This document shows, one piece after another, positions 48,401 through 54,010 of a stretch of DNA of 64,000 nucleotides. Under the pieces are notes generated by a model. The model had not been told where the DNA came from, searched no databases, and worked only from the letters and a program-made list of their open reading frames with translations. Source of the stretch: Marthasterias glacialis (Eukaryota > Echinodermata > Asteroidea > Forcipulatida > Asteriidae); the NCBI GenBank assembly GCA_911728455.2, contig OU452231.1:16821838-16885837 (forward strand). Direction: 5' to 3'. The translations under genes and the position numbers were made by a program. The stretch's first letter is position 1; each line of letters opens with the position of its first letter.

Positions 48401-50038
48401 TAAAATTGATACAAATCCATTTATATTTATTTATCAAGTTATGTGACTTTTCTGCTTTGTCAACATAATAATAGTTCTTGCATTGCAGTTTGTTCCTCTT
48501 CCTCACTCATTAGGGGAGCAGGTCCAGAGCTGGTAGCTTTGATGTTTTATTTTGTTAAGCTTTTCTGATTGATCAACAACAGCCTCGTATTCATCATCAA
48601 GACATTCTTAAGAATAAAATTATAGTCTGTAGCTGGCTTTTACTTTGCGTATCACAGTCTGTATAAAGAGAAGGAAATATAACATTGCCATTAAAAAACC
48701 TATAAAACCAATCATAAAGTTCCTAAAATTAATTGTAATAAAGATTACATATTTTCTGGATCCTGACATAAATTCATGGTCATTAGCTACGTACAATGTC
48801 AGACCCTACAAATATTTTGTGCAATTATTTTTACACATTTTGTGTACTGTCCGTGGCATAAATATGAACGTTTTTGATGTTTTTTTTTATTTTGAAATTG
48901 CATTATCTGTCAAAATTTGTTCAAAGAATGGGGAAGGGAGGGGAATTAAGTGAAAGTTGGGCCACACAACTTCGTTGTTCTTCATAAAAAAAAATATTAC
49001 TGAATAAAATAAAAGTGACTGTTCCATTTCCTCAACACATTTTTAATTTTAAAAAAAATAATATTTATCGATCTGATTATCTTGAATTTCAGAATGGCCA
49101 ATAATATGAGTAATTTGGGGAGAAATGAACTTTATATAGCCATTGCAGCTTTCATTAGGGCCCATTGCAATGAAGCAGAGAGTGCAGTATAAACACAAAA
49201 AGTCATATTCACTTGAAATACACTTAAGGTTTCTGCAATGTTGGCACTCCATACAATCCCACTTAGCAACATAATCACGTGATCTACCGTTCTACCTGGG
49301 GAAAATGGAACTTGACCTTACCGATGAAACTTTCATTTGGAATGTTTGACCGTGGATTATAATTTTTAGAGACATTTGATTGTGAGTAAAAAGTGTATTA
49401 GTGATCTATACTGAAAATTTAACATTTTATAAACTTTTGGGTGTAACTTACGACAGGAAACTTGAATCTCAATAATTTTTTGCGTGTGTGATCGTAAGGA
49501 ACATCGGTCGTGAATGAAACTTCTCGTCGCTGTATATCTAGCGCCCTCTCGCGGTAAACAGGAATCAAAATGAGTGACCGGGTATAGGTGTCGACCGAAA
49601 ACGGGTAATCGTATGATAATGTATCAACTGACGTCCTAATTACCTCCCTTGGGCTTGGTTATAATGTTAGAAATAGAAGTATGCAAACAACGAACTAGTG
49701 TAGTAAGTAGTGGTATTAAAACTTGATTAATGTGGATTATTGTTGCAGCCAATTGGACAAGAGTGCAGCGCTGCACTGTGTGAGTGAACAGTGTAGTGAC
49801 TATAGTAGTAGTAGTACTACTGTCACATTCACCGACTGTCCTGTGCTGAATGAAAGTGGAACGTCTTCTAAATTCAACCGGTTTCTTTTTTCCCCATACG
49901 ATTGTCTCGATACAAAAATAATTGCAAAAGTAGATACCAGTGACATTATGATAAAAACTACAATAGATTTTTAAAATAAAACTTACCTTTACTCTTTAGC
50001 TGTTTAGAACACGATGAAAACTTAACTGAATCTTGCAT
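27356..50038 (-). CDS. NCAPH: Condensin I complex subunit 2 (kleisin NCAPH), whole gene, 18 coding exons
   Basis: NCAPH is the kleisin of condensin I: it bridges the SMC2 and SMC4 heads and recruits the HEAT subunits NCAPD2 and NCAPG in mitotic chromosome compaction. All 18 exons have GT-AG borders and matching phases, and sum to 2229 nt (742 codons; human about 741). Family blocks appear in order: QRRRSKV near residue 80; the SMC2-binding helical region [14 protein letters not shown] then [10 protein letters not shown]; the DPLFHKT block near 249; the acidic centre; [49 protein letters not shown]; and the SMC4-binding C-terminal winged-helix part with [17 protein letters not shown]. Introns are 0.3-3.4 kb and full of transposon copies. 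The N-terminal start is less certain than the rest. Confidence 0.96.
28058..28225 (-). CDS. NCAPH: NCAPH coding exon 17
   Basis: Encodes [20 protein letters not shown] followed by [18 protein letters not shown], the C-terminal winged-helix segment that contacts SMC4 in kleisins (human [20 protein letters not shown]). Phase 0 at both ends, donor gtgaaa. Confidence 0.97.
28296..28430 (+). mobile_element. tRNA-derived SINE, 5' part (copy 1)
   Basis: tRNA-like head with ttgtggccgagtggtccagt (A-box region) and gtgggttcgaat (B box). It is followed by the family body word aagacacttaaccata and cttcagatggg. Homology fades after about 28430. It lies in NCAPH intron 16, opposite in orientation to the gene. 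Confidence 0.8.
28918..29990 (+). mobile_element. SINE 3' part split by a DNA element
   Basis: The SINE word tgtgtaatgcatgtaacaga and the following acccagtaca run up to 28971. The next consensus words, agaaggggttttcccc and gtgtttctggcataaat, resume at 29848. The intervening 872 bp are the piggyBac-like element listed separately. The SINE is therefore older than that insertion. The 5' half of the SINE is missing. Confidence 0.75.
28972..29843. mobile_element. piggyBac-like non-autonomous element (MITE), 872 bp
   Basis: Ends are cccttcaaccgttggat and atcaacggttaaaggg, imperfect inverted repeats starting with CCC, flanked by ttaa (28968-28971) and ttag (29844-29847). TTAA targets and CCC/GGG termini are the signature of the piggyBac superfamily. 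No transposase-like frame is seen, so it would depend on an enzyme supplied from elsewhere. Confidence 0.75.
29982..30050 (+). repeat. Short dispersed repeat, inverted copy at 42408-42478
   Basis: aggcccgaggccagtaaatt and aggccagtaaacttac match, in inverse orientation, cactggcctcgggccagcca and taagtttactggccca near 42410-42460. A weaker relative lies at 44970-45065. No function is seen. Confidence 0.45.
30272..30534. mobile_element. MITE with about 60-bp inverted termini and TA flanks
   Basis: The left end tagaccaatccattaagc and right end gcttaacggatcagtctg are inverted copies. Inner arms also match (gaccaatcacagcc and gctgtgattggttt). TA stands at both outer edges. No coding capacity. It lies in NCAPH intron 16. 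Confidence 0.75.
30686..31043 (+). mobile_element. tRNA-derived SINE (copy 2, near full length)
   Basis: The head carries catggccgagaggtctagtg and gtgggttcgaatcctgg. The body has aagaaacttaactatcattg and the end is aataaatgcctaatattatt followed by a TTATT-rich tail. The 3' tail resembles that of L2/CR1-mobilised SINEs (MIR-like). It is antisense to NCAPH and ends about 15 bp from the exon 16 boundary. Confidence 0.82.
31058..31165 (-). CDS. NCAPH: NCAPH coding exon 16
   Basis: Encodes [20 protein letters not shown] then KAVMWEHL, matching [20 protein letters not shown] and KQSMWSLL. The donor lies only about 15 bp from the TTATT-rich tail of a SINE on the opposite strand. Confidence 0.96.
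31654..31806 (-). CDS. NCAPH: NCAPH coding exon 15
   Basis: Starts with a run of five Asp ([13 protein letters not shown]), followed by a Ser-rich, less conserved linker and DKLVAQPHK. It occupies the place of the vertebrate DSDDEDLDDLFVG to NLVAEPQK region. Phase 0 at both ends. Confidence 0.93.
32190..32630. repeat. 22-bp minisatellite (about 20 units)
   Basis: Tandem units of 21-22 bp around gtcttgctgccccctggtca, with substitutions such as ggtaatag. It sits between ggcctctgttgcccctgg on the left and gactttaagaattt on the right. These flanks are contiguous in the related, unexpanded repeat at about 39080-39230, so the array arose inside an older dispersed repeat. Open frames on both strands follow from near-regular periodicity and are not treated as genes. 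Confidence 0.9.
32982..33083 (-). CDS. NCAPH: NCAPH coding exon 14
   Basis: Encodes a segment containing [20 protein letters not shown], corresponding to the conserved YDYNNPNDTSNFCP block. Phase 0 at both ends. Confidence 0.96.
33092..33205. mobile_element. Solo arm of tRNA-bearing foldback family
   Basis: Carries aatttgcatcgtggatac, catacactgatgtgtttaag and cactgtataatcagtacttt, matching the outer arms of the foldback elements at 34.7-35.1 and 36.1-36.4 kb. There is no tRNA-like centre and no opposite arm. Confidence 0.65.
33248..33370 (-). CDS. NCAPH: NCAPH coding exon 13
   Basis: Encodes [20 protein letters not shown] then [19 protein letters not shown], matching ATILTKSTLENQNWRATTLP and the L-LKP segment of the family. 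Phase 0 at both ends. Confidence 0.95.
34683..34897 (-). mobile_element. tRNA-bearing foldback element, one-armed copy
   Basis: An arm (gtgtgataagcactgtatac and cagtgctttcgag) is followed, on the minus strand, by a tRNA-like core with ggtggtctagtggttagg (A-box-like) and gtgggttcgaatcccac (B box). No paired acceptor stem is evident, so this is a tRNA-derived retroposon or insertion and not a tRNA gene. The arm is directly repeated at about 34939-35026. Confidence 0.65.
34898..35150. mobile_element. Foldback element with exact 85-bp arms
   Basis: The arm at 34898-34982 is, base for base, the reverse complement of 35066-35150. Inner sequence pairs further (tcctgtgg and cctgtgga words). The 83-bp centre keeps a tRNA B-box remnant, gttcgaatccca. 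Such exact arm identity is unusual beside the more diverged arms of the sister element at 36.1 kb. Both copies lie in NCAPH intron 12. Confidence 0.8.
35160..35520. other. Unclassified retroelement-like fragment
   Basis: Contains aacaacgtttcggctagctt and ctagtcatcgtcaggaga. On the minus strand this reads ctgacga, then a stem-loop built on ctag and ctag, then gaaac, as in the core of hammerhead ribozymes carried by some Penelope-like retroelements. The enclosing stem I is not visible. The family is uncertain and no coding region is recognised. Confidence 0.35.
35623..35726 (-). CDS. NCAPH: NCAPH coding exon 12
   Basis: A Lys-rich start ([14 protein letters not shown]) leads into [20 protein letters not shown], aligning with KKDFEIDFEDDIDFDVYFRKT. 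Phase 1 in and 0 out. Confidence 0.94.
35825..36010. mobile_element. Short MITE ending in gggccc (diverged copy)
   Basis: The right end, gctttatgaaattgggccc, matches the termini of the clearer copies at 52837-53012 and 58902-59097. The interior shares gtaagcaa and ccagtcacagacggt-like words in inverse order. The left end is decayed. Confidence 0.45.
36077..36380 (+). mobile_element. tRNA-bearing foldback element, complete copy
   Basis: The left arm (to about 36168) has ttatttgtgttttttcattc, atacaccgat and ccacaggcatatccctc. The right arm (from about 36270) is its imperfect inverted copy, ending cacaaataatgtatatta. Between them lies a tRNA-like core with ggtagtctagtcagtaag and a perfect B box, gggttcgaatccc. 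The layout arm, tRNA-like core, inverted arm is the same as at 34.7-35.15 kb. Confidence 0.7.
36484..36800 (+). mobile_element. tRNA-derived SINE (copy 3)
   Basis: The head is diverged (agtggcaaagctgtctgg), followed by gatcagcagagtgtgggttc. The body has gtgtccttgagcaagacact, gtgtaatgcatgtgaaagga, ggtttgccctggtgtttctg and a cacaaggtgctacatta end. It lies in NCAPH intron 11, antisense to the gene. Confidence 0.75.
37104..37240 (-). CDS. NCAPH: NCAPH coding exon 11
   Basis: The acceptor acacag at 37241-37246 restores the phase left by exon 10. The exon encodes [20 protein letters not shown], then [20 protein letters not shown]. The EYSYF and W-GP-HW residues are hallmarks of the NCAPH/Barren family. 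Two nearer AG candidates would break the frame, which is why this start was chosen. Confidence 0.95.
37313..37418 (+). mobile_element. SINE/LINE 3'-tail fragment
   Basis: Ends in agtgctatataaaaatctg and a TTATT-rich tail, preceded by ttaagcactctgaggtcag. This matches only the 3' region of the tRNA-SINE family (gcgctatataag, then TTATT repeats). A second tail fragment of this kind lies at about 37735-37833. Confidence 0.55.
37735..37833 (+). mobile_element. SINE/LINE 3'-tail fragment
   Basis: gcgcattgagacgttattg and aatgcgctatataagaactt, followed by a TTA microsatellite of about seven units. The head and body of the SINE are absent. Confidence 0.55.
38192..38440. mobile_element. MITE with about 35-bp inverted termini
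   Basis: Left tacatgtcgtcttgtgcccg and right cgggcacacgacaatgta are inverted; inner parts (gaacggcgtaacg and cgtacggctttacg) also match. About 250 bp, non-coding, in NCAPH intron 10. Confidence 0.65.
38605..38858 (-). CDS. NCAPH: NCAPH coding exon 10
   Basis: Starts [20 protein letters not shown], the counterpart of VDKFKKNDQVFDIN, and continues into a long Asp/Glu/Gly-rich disordered stretch ([14 protein letters not shown]). Exits in phase 2 at gtgagt. The acidic centre carries the HEAT-subunit contacts in studied condensins; that role here is inferred. Confidence 0.95.
39075..39230. repeat. Unexpanded relative of the 32.2-kb minisatellite host repeat
   Basis: Contains cacagcctctgttgccctgg, tcttggccttggtgcc, gactttaagattttccaatg and agtgcccttttcaaaa in the same order as the flanks of the 32.2-kb array, with only about one and a half candidate units between them. 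It lies in NCAPH intron 9. Confidence 0.65.
39360..39448 (-). CDS. NCAPH: NCAPH coding exon 9
   Basis: Encodes [20 protein letters not shown] then FTNWNNDGQ, matching the QICPSLAGFQFTQWD segment of the family. Phase 1 in and 0 out. Confidence 0.95.
39490..39600. repeat. Direct repeat shared with 41845-41945
   Basis: Words caaccttgtccgcagtgaca, tgacctcgtctcgtttg and attttggga recur at about 41850-41925 in the same orientation. Both are intronic, on either side of NCAPH exons 7-8. The family is unnamed. Confidence 0.55.
39789..39987 (-). CDS. NCAPH: NCAPH coding exon 8
   Basis: The longest well-conserved exon: [20 protein letters not shown], then [18 protein letters not shown]. It matches the DPMFQKTAASFDE block and the following (L)xC(R/Q)DxxxELL(L/F) segment. 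The initial Met is internal, directly after an acceptor. Phase 1 out. Confidence 0.97.
41160..41335 (+). mobile_element. tRNA-derived SINE (copy 4, worn)
   Basis: ccttggccaagcagtctagt (head), ggattttgaatcccag (decayed B box) and gtgtccttgagcaagacact (body) appear in family order. It is antisense to NCAPH, in intron 7. Confidence 0.65.
41641..41712 (-). CDS. NCAPH: NCAPH coding exon 7
   Basis: Encodes [20 protein letters not shown] plus LGFE, aligning with HRTIEQNINNLNVSEADRKCE. A NAGNAG-like acceptor (aagcag) could add one Gln. Phase 0 at both ends. Confidence 0.92.
42091..42155 (-). CDS. NCAPH: NCAPH coding exon 6
   Basis: A 65-nt exon encoding a charged linker, [20 protein letters not shown]. 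It sits where the vertebrate protein has a Lys-rich loop before HRTIEQN. Phases 1 in and 0 out keep the frame. Confidence 0.88.
42705..42822 (-). CDS. NCAPH: NCAPH coding exon 5
   Basis: Encodes [20 protein letters not shown] followed by [12 protein letters not shown], matching the family's [20 protein letters not shown] and VYRVLGGLG block. It ends in phase 1 at donor gtggct. Confidence 0.96.
42934..43140. repeat. Short relative of the 43.6/45.6-kb inverted family
   Basis: gtaatcctcgtttgtac, agggattacacaatcaccc and ggaaacaaagcatcacggtg match, in the same orientation, the copy at about 45985-46140. The sequence also pairs as an inverted arm with 43545-43700. Confidence 0.5.
43633..44010 (-). 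repeat. Intronic repeat, inverted relative to 45650-46050
   Basis: tgttccaagaaggggattac, tcaatggaggtaagtcagag, tctttgtgccagcgg and atgattccggcaattcc are reverse complements of words at about 45985, 45930, 45740 and 45710. Overall the two ~390-bp copies form an inverted pair about 1.65 kb apart. NCAPH exons 3 and 4 lie between them. Confidence 0.7.
44226..44318 (-). CDS. NCAPH: NCAPH coding exon 4
   Basis: Encodes [20 protein letters not shown] and [11 protein letters not shown]. The AFGLHLID(Y/F)M word is one of the most conserved of the family and lies in the helical SMC2-binding domain. Phase 0 at both ends. Confidence 0.96.
44411..44570 (+). mobile_element. Probable LINE ORF2 C-terminal fragment
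   Basis: The plus strand reads [20 protein letters not shown] then [16 protein letters not shown]. This resembles the common tail of non-LTR retrotransposon ORF2 proteins (Tyr-Val/Ile-x2-Leu, DTG, a Leu-x2-Leu-Met-x-Asp-Arg-x2-Trp word, then R). Only about 45 residues are present and there is no adjacent reverse transcriptase. The ORF continues beyond into unrelated sequence. Confidence 0.45.
45284..45368 (-). CDS. NCAPH: NCAPH coding exon 3
   Basis: Encodes [20 protein letters not shown] followed by CIKLSTEN, matching the vertebrate [15 protein letters not shown] segment at the start of the SMC2-contacting N-terminal kleisin helix. Phase 2 in and phase 0 out. Confidence 0.95.
45650..46050 (+). 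repeat. Intronic repeat, partner of 43633-44010
   Basis: Contains ggaattgccagaatcatttt, ctggcacaaagaaactttga, ctctgacttacctccattaa and aatcctcttcttggaac, in the order expected for an inverted copy of the repeat in intron 4. It sits in NCAPH intron 2. Confidence 0.7.
46341..46596 (-). CDS. NCAPH: NCAPH coding exon 2
   Basis: The exon encodes a Ser/Thr/Pro-rich N-terminal tail starting [11 protein letters not shown]. It contains [20 protein letters not shown], which aligns with the conserved NDD-E-RQRRRSRV block of the family, and then SPGTPSD. The tail has several Ser-Pro and Thr-Pro pairs, the kind of site CDK1 uses on condensin; that use is inferred. The donor gtacat leaves phase 2. Confidence 0.9.
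46737..46800. repeat. Poly-G tract of 24 with adjoining gccccccattggctacgcc
   Basis: An uninterrupted run of 24 G (46737-46760) is followed by sequence ending ggctacgccactg, a terminus like that of hAT-type non-autonomous repeats (cagtggcg). The C-run lies on the NCAPH sense strand, about 140 bp upstream of exon 2. Confidence 0.7.
46969..47246 (+). mobile_element. tRNA-derived SINE (copy 5)
   Basis: gtgtcgtggccgagccaagc, gtgtgggtttgagtcccag and tgtccttaagcaagacactt are head, B box and body words. It ends near cttgtaaaccattaatggcg. It lies in NCAPH intron 1, antisense to the gene, and is directly followed by a MITE. Confidence 0.78.
47253..47372. mobile_element. Small foldback MITE with TA flanks and a 24-bp perfect hairpin
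   Basis: Outer ends gacccagtaact and agttactgggtc are flanked by TA. Inside, actccttttttgagattttg (extended by acat) pairs exactly with its complement about 16 bp further on. At 120 bp it is almost wholly self-complementary. Confidence 0.75.
48070..48510. repeat. Diverged direct duplication in NCAPH intron 1
   Basis: Two neighbouring stretches of about 200 bp (about 48070-48240 and 48310-48500) share cttctttattt, ttttaaaatcaaatgtaat-like, gacttttctgctttgtcaac and ataataa words in the same order. The sequence is AT-rich and non-coding. Confidence 0.55.
49987..50038 (-). CDS. NCAPH: NCAPH coding exon 1 (proposed start)
   Basis: ATG at 50038 opens [17 protein letters not shown] and ends in phase 1 at a strong donor, gtaagt. 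It joins in frame to exon 2 only if the acceptor at 46597-46598 is used. A stronger-looking acceptor (tttttgcag) about 36 bp further upstream would put a stop in this frame and make the MDVSSPLL methionine in exon 2 the start. The donor is well supported; the coding status is moderate. Confidence 0.6.
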
Positions 50039-50110
50039 TGATTTAAAAACATTACAAGTCAAATATGGCGCTATCCGTTGAACTTTAGATGCGCATGCGT
50101 GGGTACACTA
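50039..50110 (-). promoter_or_regulatory. NCAPH: NCAPH 5' region with NRF-1-like and YY1-like sites
   Basis: The palindrome tgcgcatgcgt at 50090-50100 closely fits the NRF-1 consensus (YGCGCAYGCGCR). aaatatggcgc at about 50061-50071 resembles a YY1 site (AAnATGGCG). Both lie within about 65 bp upstream of the proposed start codon, as is common in TATA-less housekeeping promoters. No TATA box is visible. The transcription start site itself is inferred. Confidence 0.5.
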
Positions 50111-50766
50111 CTACTATTGTATCTTAATGATGTTTTCTGAAATCTCGAAATTCACAATTTTTGTTCGATTTTCTTCCTCAAGACCAATATTTTCACACAA
50201 ATGTCTTCTATTTCTAAAGTTGAGTGGGGATTTTTGTCACCGCACGATATTACAATACCGTTTGCAAACAAACATCTTTATAACAAAAAAATAATGCCGT
50301 TTTACATTGCACAAAACAATTTTAAACATAAAACAGCCGTTGCCTGTTACGCACTGAACAAGAGGTGGCGCTATACTGTATTGATATCAGTGTTTTAAAT
50401 TAAAATTACTTGGTAGATGGCTGGTGATGGAAACAGCGTTTGAACGTTCACGAATGTTGGATTTATAGTTGTTTTTGTTTAATTCAATCGATAACTTTCA
50501 GACCCAGCTACTCATTTAATCCCTGACGTTTACTTTTGATTGTTCAACTCATGTGCTGTTTTGTTTGTTGAATTTTTATGTACTTGTACATGTAGATGTA
50601 CACTCATTCAAAACAAAATATTTAAAATATTTACAATAAAAAAAATACAAAACATGGAATAAAAGAAATATTATTTTATTTAAAAAATAGAGTTTGTAAT
50701 CAAAGCCACTTAAGTTTACAAAATATTAATTGATGTTAACTGCCCCAATTATCTAGAAAGTTACTC
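50111..50766. other. Region upstream of NCAPH without a visible gene
   Basis: AT-rich DNA with short A and T runs. I see no exon, no conserved peptide and no recognised element in it. Confidence 0.4.
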
Positions 50767-51402
50767 ATGTCTAATGTGCATCGTTACATGTACTTCTTCA
50801 AGTGCCCACTCTTCATATTTCACACTCTTCTAGTCTTAACGACAACACATTTAACCACACAGCTAGCTAGTAAAGTTTGGAATTCTCGCCTCTTTCAACT
50901 ACAATGCAGCCCATCTCTATTCTCATTCCAAAGAAATATTAAAAAAGCTCCTTGATTAACAACTTGCTTGCCACCAATACAGATTTTAAAATTCTGTAAT
51001 GTACTACCGTACGCAAATTTTTTTGGGCTCATGTATTTTATCCATGTAAATATCTTTTGGATTATTTCTTTACTTCTTTCCTCCTTCCTTTTAATTTAGT
51101 CTCACATCCCCTAACTTTTTTTATTGCACTTCTTTTCTTTTAGTTCTGCCCAGTTTTTTTTTTTTTTTTTGCCCCAGTCCCTCATAAGTTCACTTGCCCT
51201 TGGTTTTTGTCTGTGCCCCTTTTAGTTTTTAGAGGACCACAATGGAAATCTGTCTTTTTTTTTTTTTTTTTTAGGCAAGACCTCCTTTTCTTCTTGGTTT
51301 TTTTTTGTGTGTGTGTGTATTTCCTTGTTTTTTTCTGTCTGTCTATTTTCTTTGTTTTTGAATGTATTATCATGTAATTTGCCAAATCAAATCAAATCAA
51401 AT
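50767..51402 (+). mobile_element. LINE 3' end (ORF2 C-terminus, 3' UTR and AAATC tail)
   Basis: The plus strand encodes ASKVWNSRLFQLQCSPSLFS then FQRNIKKAP and a stop. It resembles the (L/V)WNSLP...S(L/P)xxF(K/Q)xxLK tail of CR1/L2/Jockey-like reverse transcriptases. About 400 bp of T-rich 3' UTR follow, including ggaccacaatggaaat, and the element ends in caaatcaaatcaaatcaaat, a simple 5-bp tail. No upstream RT domain was found. Confidence 0.6.
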
Positions 51403-51881
51403 ACCATTTTCTTAAATTGGGAGACTATCAAACTGTTTGATTTCCCACATTGTAAAACTTTTACCCACTCTATTTATGAGCAACCTGTCTCCTCAACCCT
51501 GCCTTGATCAAATGAAATAAAATAATCGGAAAGCAGCACAGCAGCATTTTCCAGACCTTCTTTTATGATATTTATTTTGAATGAACATTTAAGGCACTTT
51601 TATCATCAAATATTTACAATATCAAGTCAAATACGCCTTCCAACAAAACACATTTGAAATATAAATTGCAGCTGGATTTACATTTCAACATTTTGGTACA
51701 TATGATATCAAAGGTACATTGAGGAAGAGACTTGTTAAATCTATAATCTCTGGAATATCTTTCACTGGGCTTGAATTTCAATCATACACACCCCAACACA
51801 ACCTCTATGTTTCAACACCCATATGTCATGTATGTTCCCACAATGGACCCTCGATAACCCCTTGTATTCTACATGCTGGGG

Positions 51882-51898
51882 CTAGGGTTAGGGTTAGG
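51882..51898. repeat. Short telomere-like run
   Basis: ctagggttagggttagg contains two to three TTAGGG units. It is too short to be a telomere and may be chance or a repair-associated patch. A complementary aaccctaaccct run lies at about 44663. Confidence 0.6.
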
Positions 51899-52202
51899 AA
51901 TTAAATATGTTAGGGATGTCAGAACATAGGAGTGTCAGAACAAAGGCCTGCTTGAACATTATGTGTGTAACCAATACAACATGGCAACAGATATCCTTTT
52001 GATCATTCTCTTACATTCCTTGGTCTTGTTCCCCGTGTTCAATAGTAATAGACATGTATTATCATGGGAGACCACCGGGTGCAGCCATCTTGTTTTTCTT
52101 CCATTCAAACCAACGCAACCAAACTGAGGCTGGAAGGGTTTAACAGTCTGACCCCTTTTAGTAAATAGAGAATTAGAACTGACTATCAGTGACATTGTGT
52201 CC

Positions 52203-52482
52203 CAGTGGCGCAACCTGACATTTCTTTGGGGGGGGGGGGACAAGCGGGGGGCAAGCATTATAGAGCAATATATACAGCTCTATGGGCCTAAGATATAATC
52301 ATGATAATTGGTGTTTTTTGTTTTTGTTTTTGTTTTTTGGGGGTGGGGGGCTATTTAATGTACAGAACCATCCATTTGTTCATTTTTGTTCAATTACATT
52401 TGGGGAGGGGGAGGGGGACAGCAAGAGCAAGCTGGGGCTTCAGGCCTCCCCCTTGCACCCCCACCCTCTGGTTACACCACTG
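52203..52482. mobile_element. hAT-like non-autonomous element
   Basis: Ends are cagtggcgcaacc and ggttacaccactg, an inverted pair of the widespread CAGTGGCG type. The interior holds G-runs and gcctcccccttgcaccccca. I could not confirm an 8-bp target duplication. Confidence 0.55.
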
Positions 52483-52836
52483 TATACAGGGAATCAGTCA
52501 AAGATGGCTGCTGTGTGATAAAGTTCTATATTATGACAAGTATAAATTACATAACGATAATAGAATACATAACGACCTTTCAGCCTTGGGATGAGTCCAC
52601 TGGGAAATCAAGCGACTTCAGCTAGGGCTATGGCTTATGGCTGCAATGACAATGTTGAAGAATAGAACTTGTCGGCATTCTGGCTGCAGCTGGAAGCCAC
52701 TGTCCAAACCATCAATTTGGGCACAGCTTGGTTTGGTTTGATTAATTTGAAATTAAAAGCACAAGATGGCTGCACTGAGTCACCTTCCTCCACACAAAGT
52801 GCAAAGAGTGACCTCAAATTTCCTGACAATTGATCT

Positions 52837-53012
52837 GGGCCAATTTCATAGAGCTGAATAAGCACAACAAATTATGCTTACCAGAATAAGGTTACCAGCC
52901 AAACTACCATGCCGCATGTGTAATTTTGTGAATGGTATCCTGCTCATTTCTGCTTAGCCGAATTTTTTTTTAGCAATATTTTCTGCTTAAGCAGCTCTAT
53001 GAAATTGGGCCC
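52837..53012. mobile_element. Short MITE with gggccc ends
   Basis: gggccaatttcatagagctg and cagctctatgaaattgggcc are inverted termini of about 20 bp. The inner words gcttaccagaataaggttac and cagccaaactacca are shared with the copy at 58902-59097. No reading frame. Confidence 0.75.
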
Positions 53013-53689
53013 TTCGTGCTGCAATTTCCGCTGAAAATCAAGTATTGTGCACAACAGATTAAGTTTTGAGATCTGTCTCATTTCTTTATAATAACAGATA
53101 AGCTTGACACAGGTGATTCAGTCATACAGTCAAGCCGAAATGGCAATTTTTGTTGGATTTTAATTGGTTTAGTGTGGCAGAAGTTATCATTTTCTAAACG
53201 GTGAAACACTAAAAAAGCGGAAAACTTTCAATACTTGTCTTATGGTATTAAATATTTATTTCTACTTTTAAACCAACTATATATGCCCTGCACCTGTAAT
53301 CTCCATTTTGGATGGAATTAATACATACATTTGGAAAATTTTACCAATCAATACAAAAATATACAGATAATCAGCAATTTCACATTAAACGGTGGGAAGA
53401 ACAAATTGTTACTGGTGTAAATATAGAATTCATTGCATTAACTTGAACATGAACACACAAAATGAACAATACTTGCTAATTCTAAAGTGGAATTCCAACC
53501 AAGTCGACAGCAGAACGGGAAGTTTTTCCGTTCAAAAGTTTTAAAGTCACTCAAAAACTGCTGTTGTCAAAAAATTATTACAAAATGTTGGCAAATGGGA
53601 GACTTTGCACGATTCTACGCTAGGACAACTTTGTAAACAATTGAATTCACCGCGTAAGTAGTGTAAAAAGGGGGGTTGCCGTCCCAATC

Positions 53690-54010
53690 ACGTTTTAATG
53701 GGTACCTACTACCTACCAAAGCCCAAATGGTGCTGAGTGGGGGCACCCTGCACTCCCCTTTGGTTTGCTCCCCATGCTCGCCTTCATGGGAACACAATAA
53801 CCACAACCATAGTAGTGTCAGCGGGGGAGGGGTTGAAATTAAATCGTAATTTAATCCTAATGCGCCCGATATAATGCATATCAATCAATGTCATTATGGG
53901 CTAAGTGGGGGGGGGGGGGGGGGGTCTTGGGAACATCGGGGGAACTGTACCCCAAGGGTGTCAGTCCTAGCCTCAGTTGCGCTTCGGTAGGTACCCATTC
54001 AAACATGACT
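53690..54010. repeat. Inverted repeat around an 18-bp G tract
   Basis: aatgggtacctactacctac near 53698 faces cggtaggtacccattc near 53985, and gggggcaccctgcact pairs loosely with ccaagggtgtcagt. A run of 18 G lies at 53907-53924 and C-rich runs at about 54020-54045. It may be a decayed foldback element. Confidence 0.45.

Noticed and set aside
51882-51898. Interstitial telomere
   Set aside because: Only two to three TTAGGG units are present; chance or a minor patch is more likely.
52282-52625. Three overlapping plus-strand ORFs of 78-97 residues
   Set aside because: They cover a G-rich hAT-like element. Glycine- and proline-rich translations in several frames reflect base composition.
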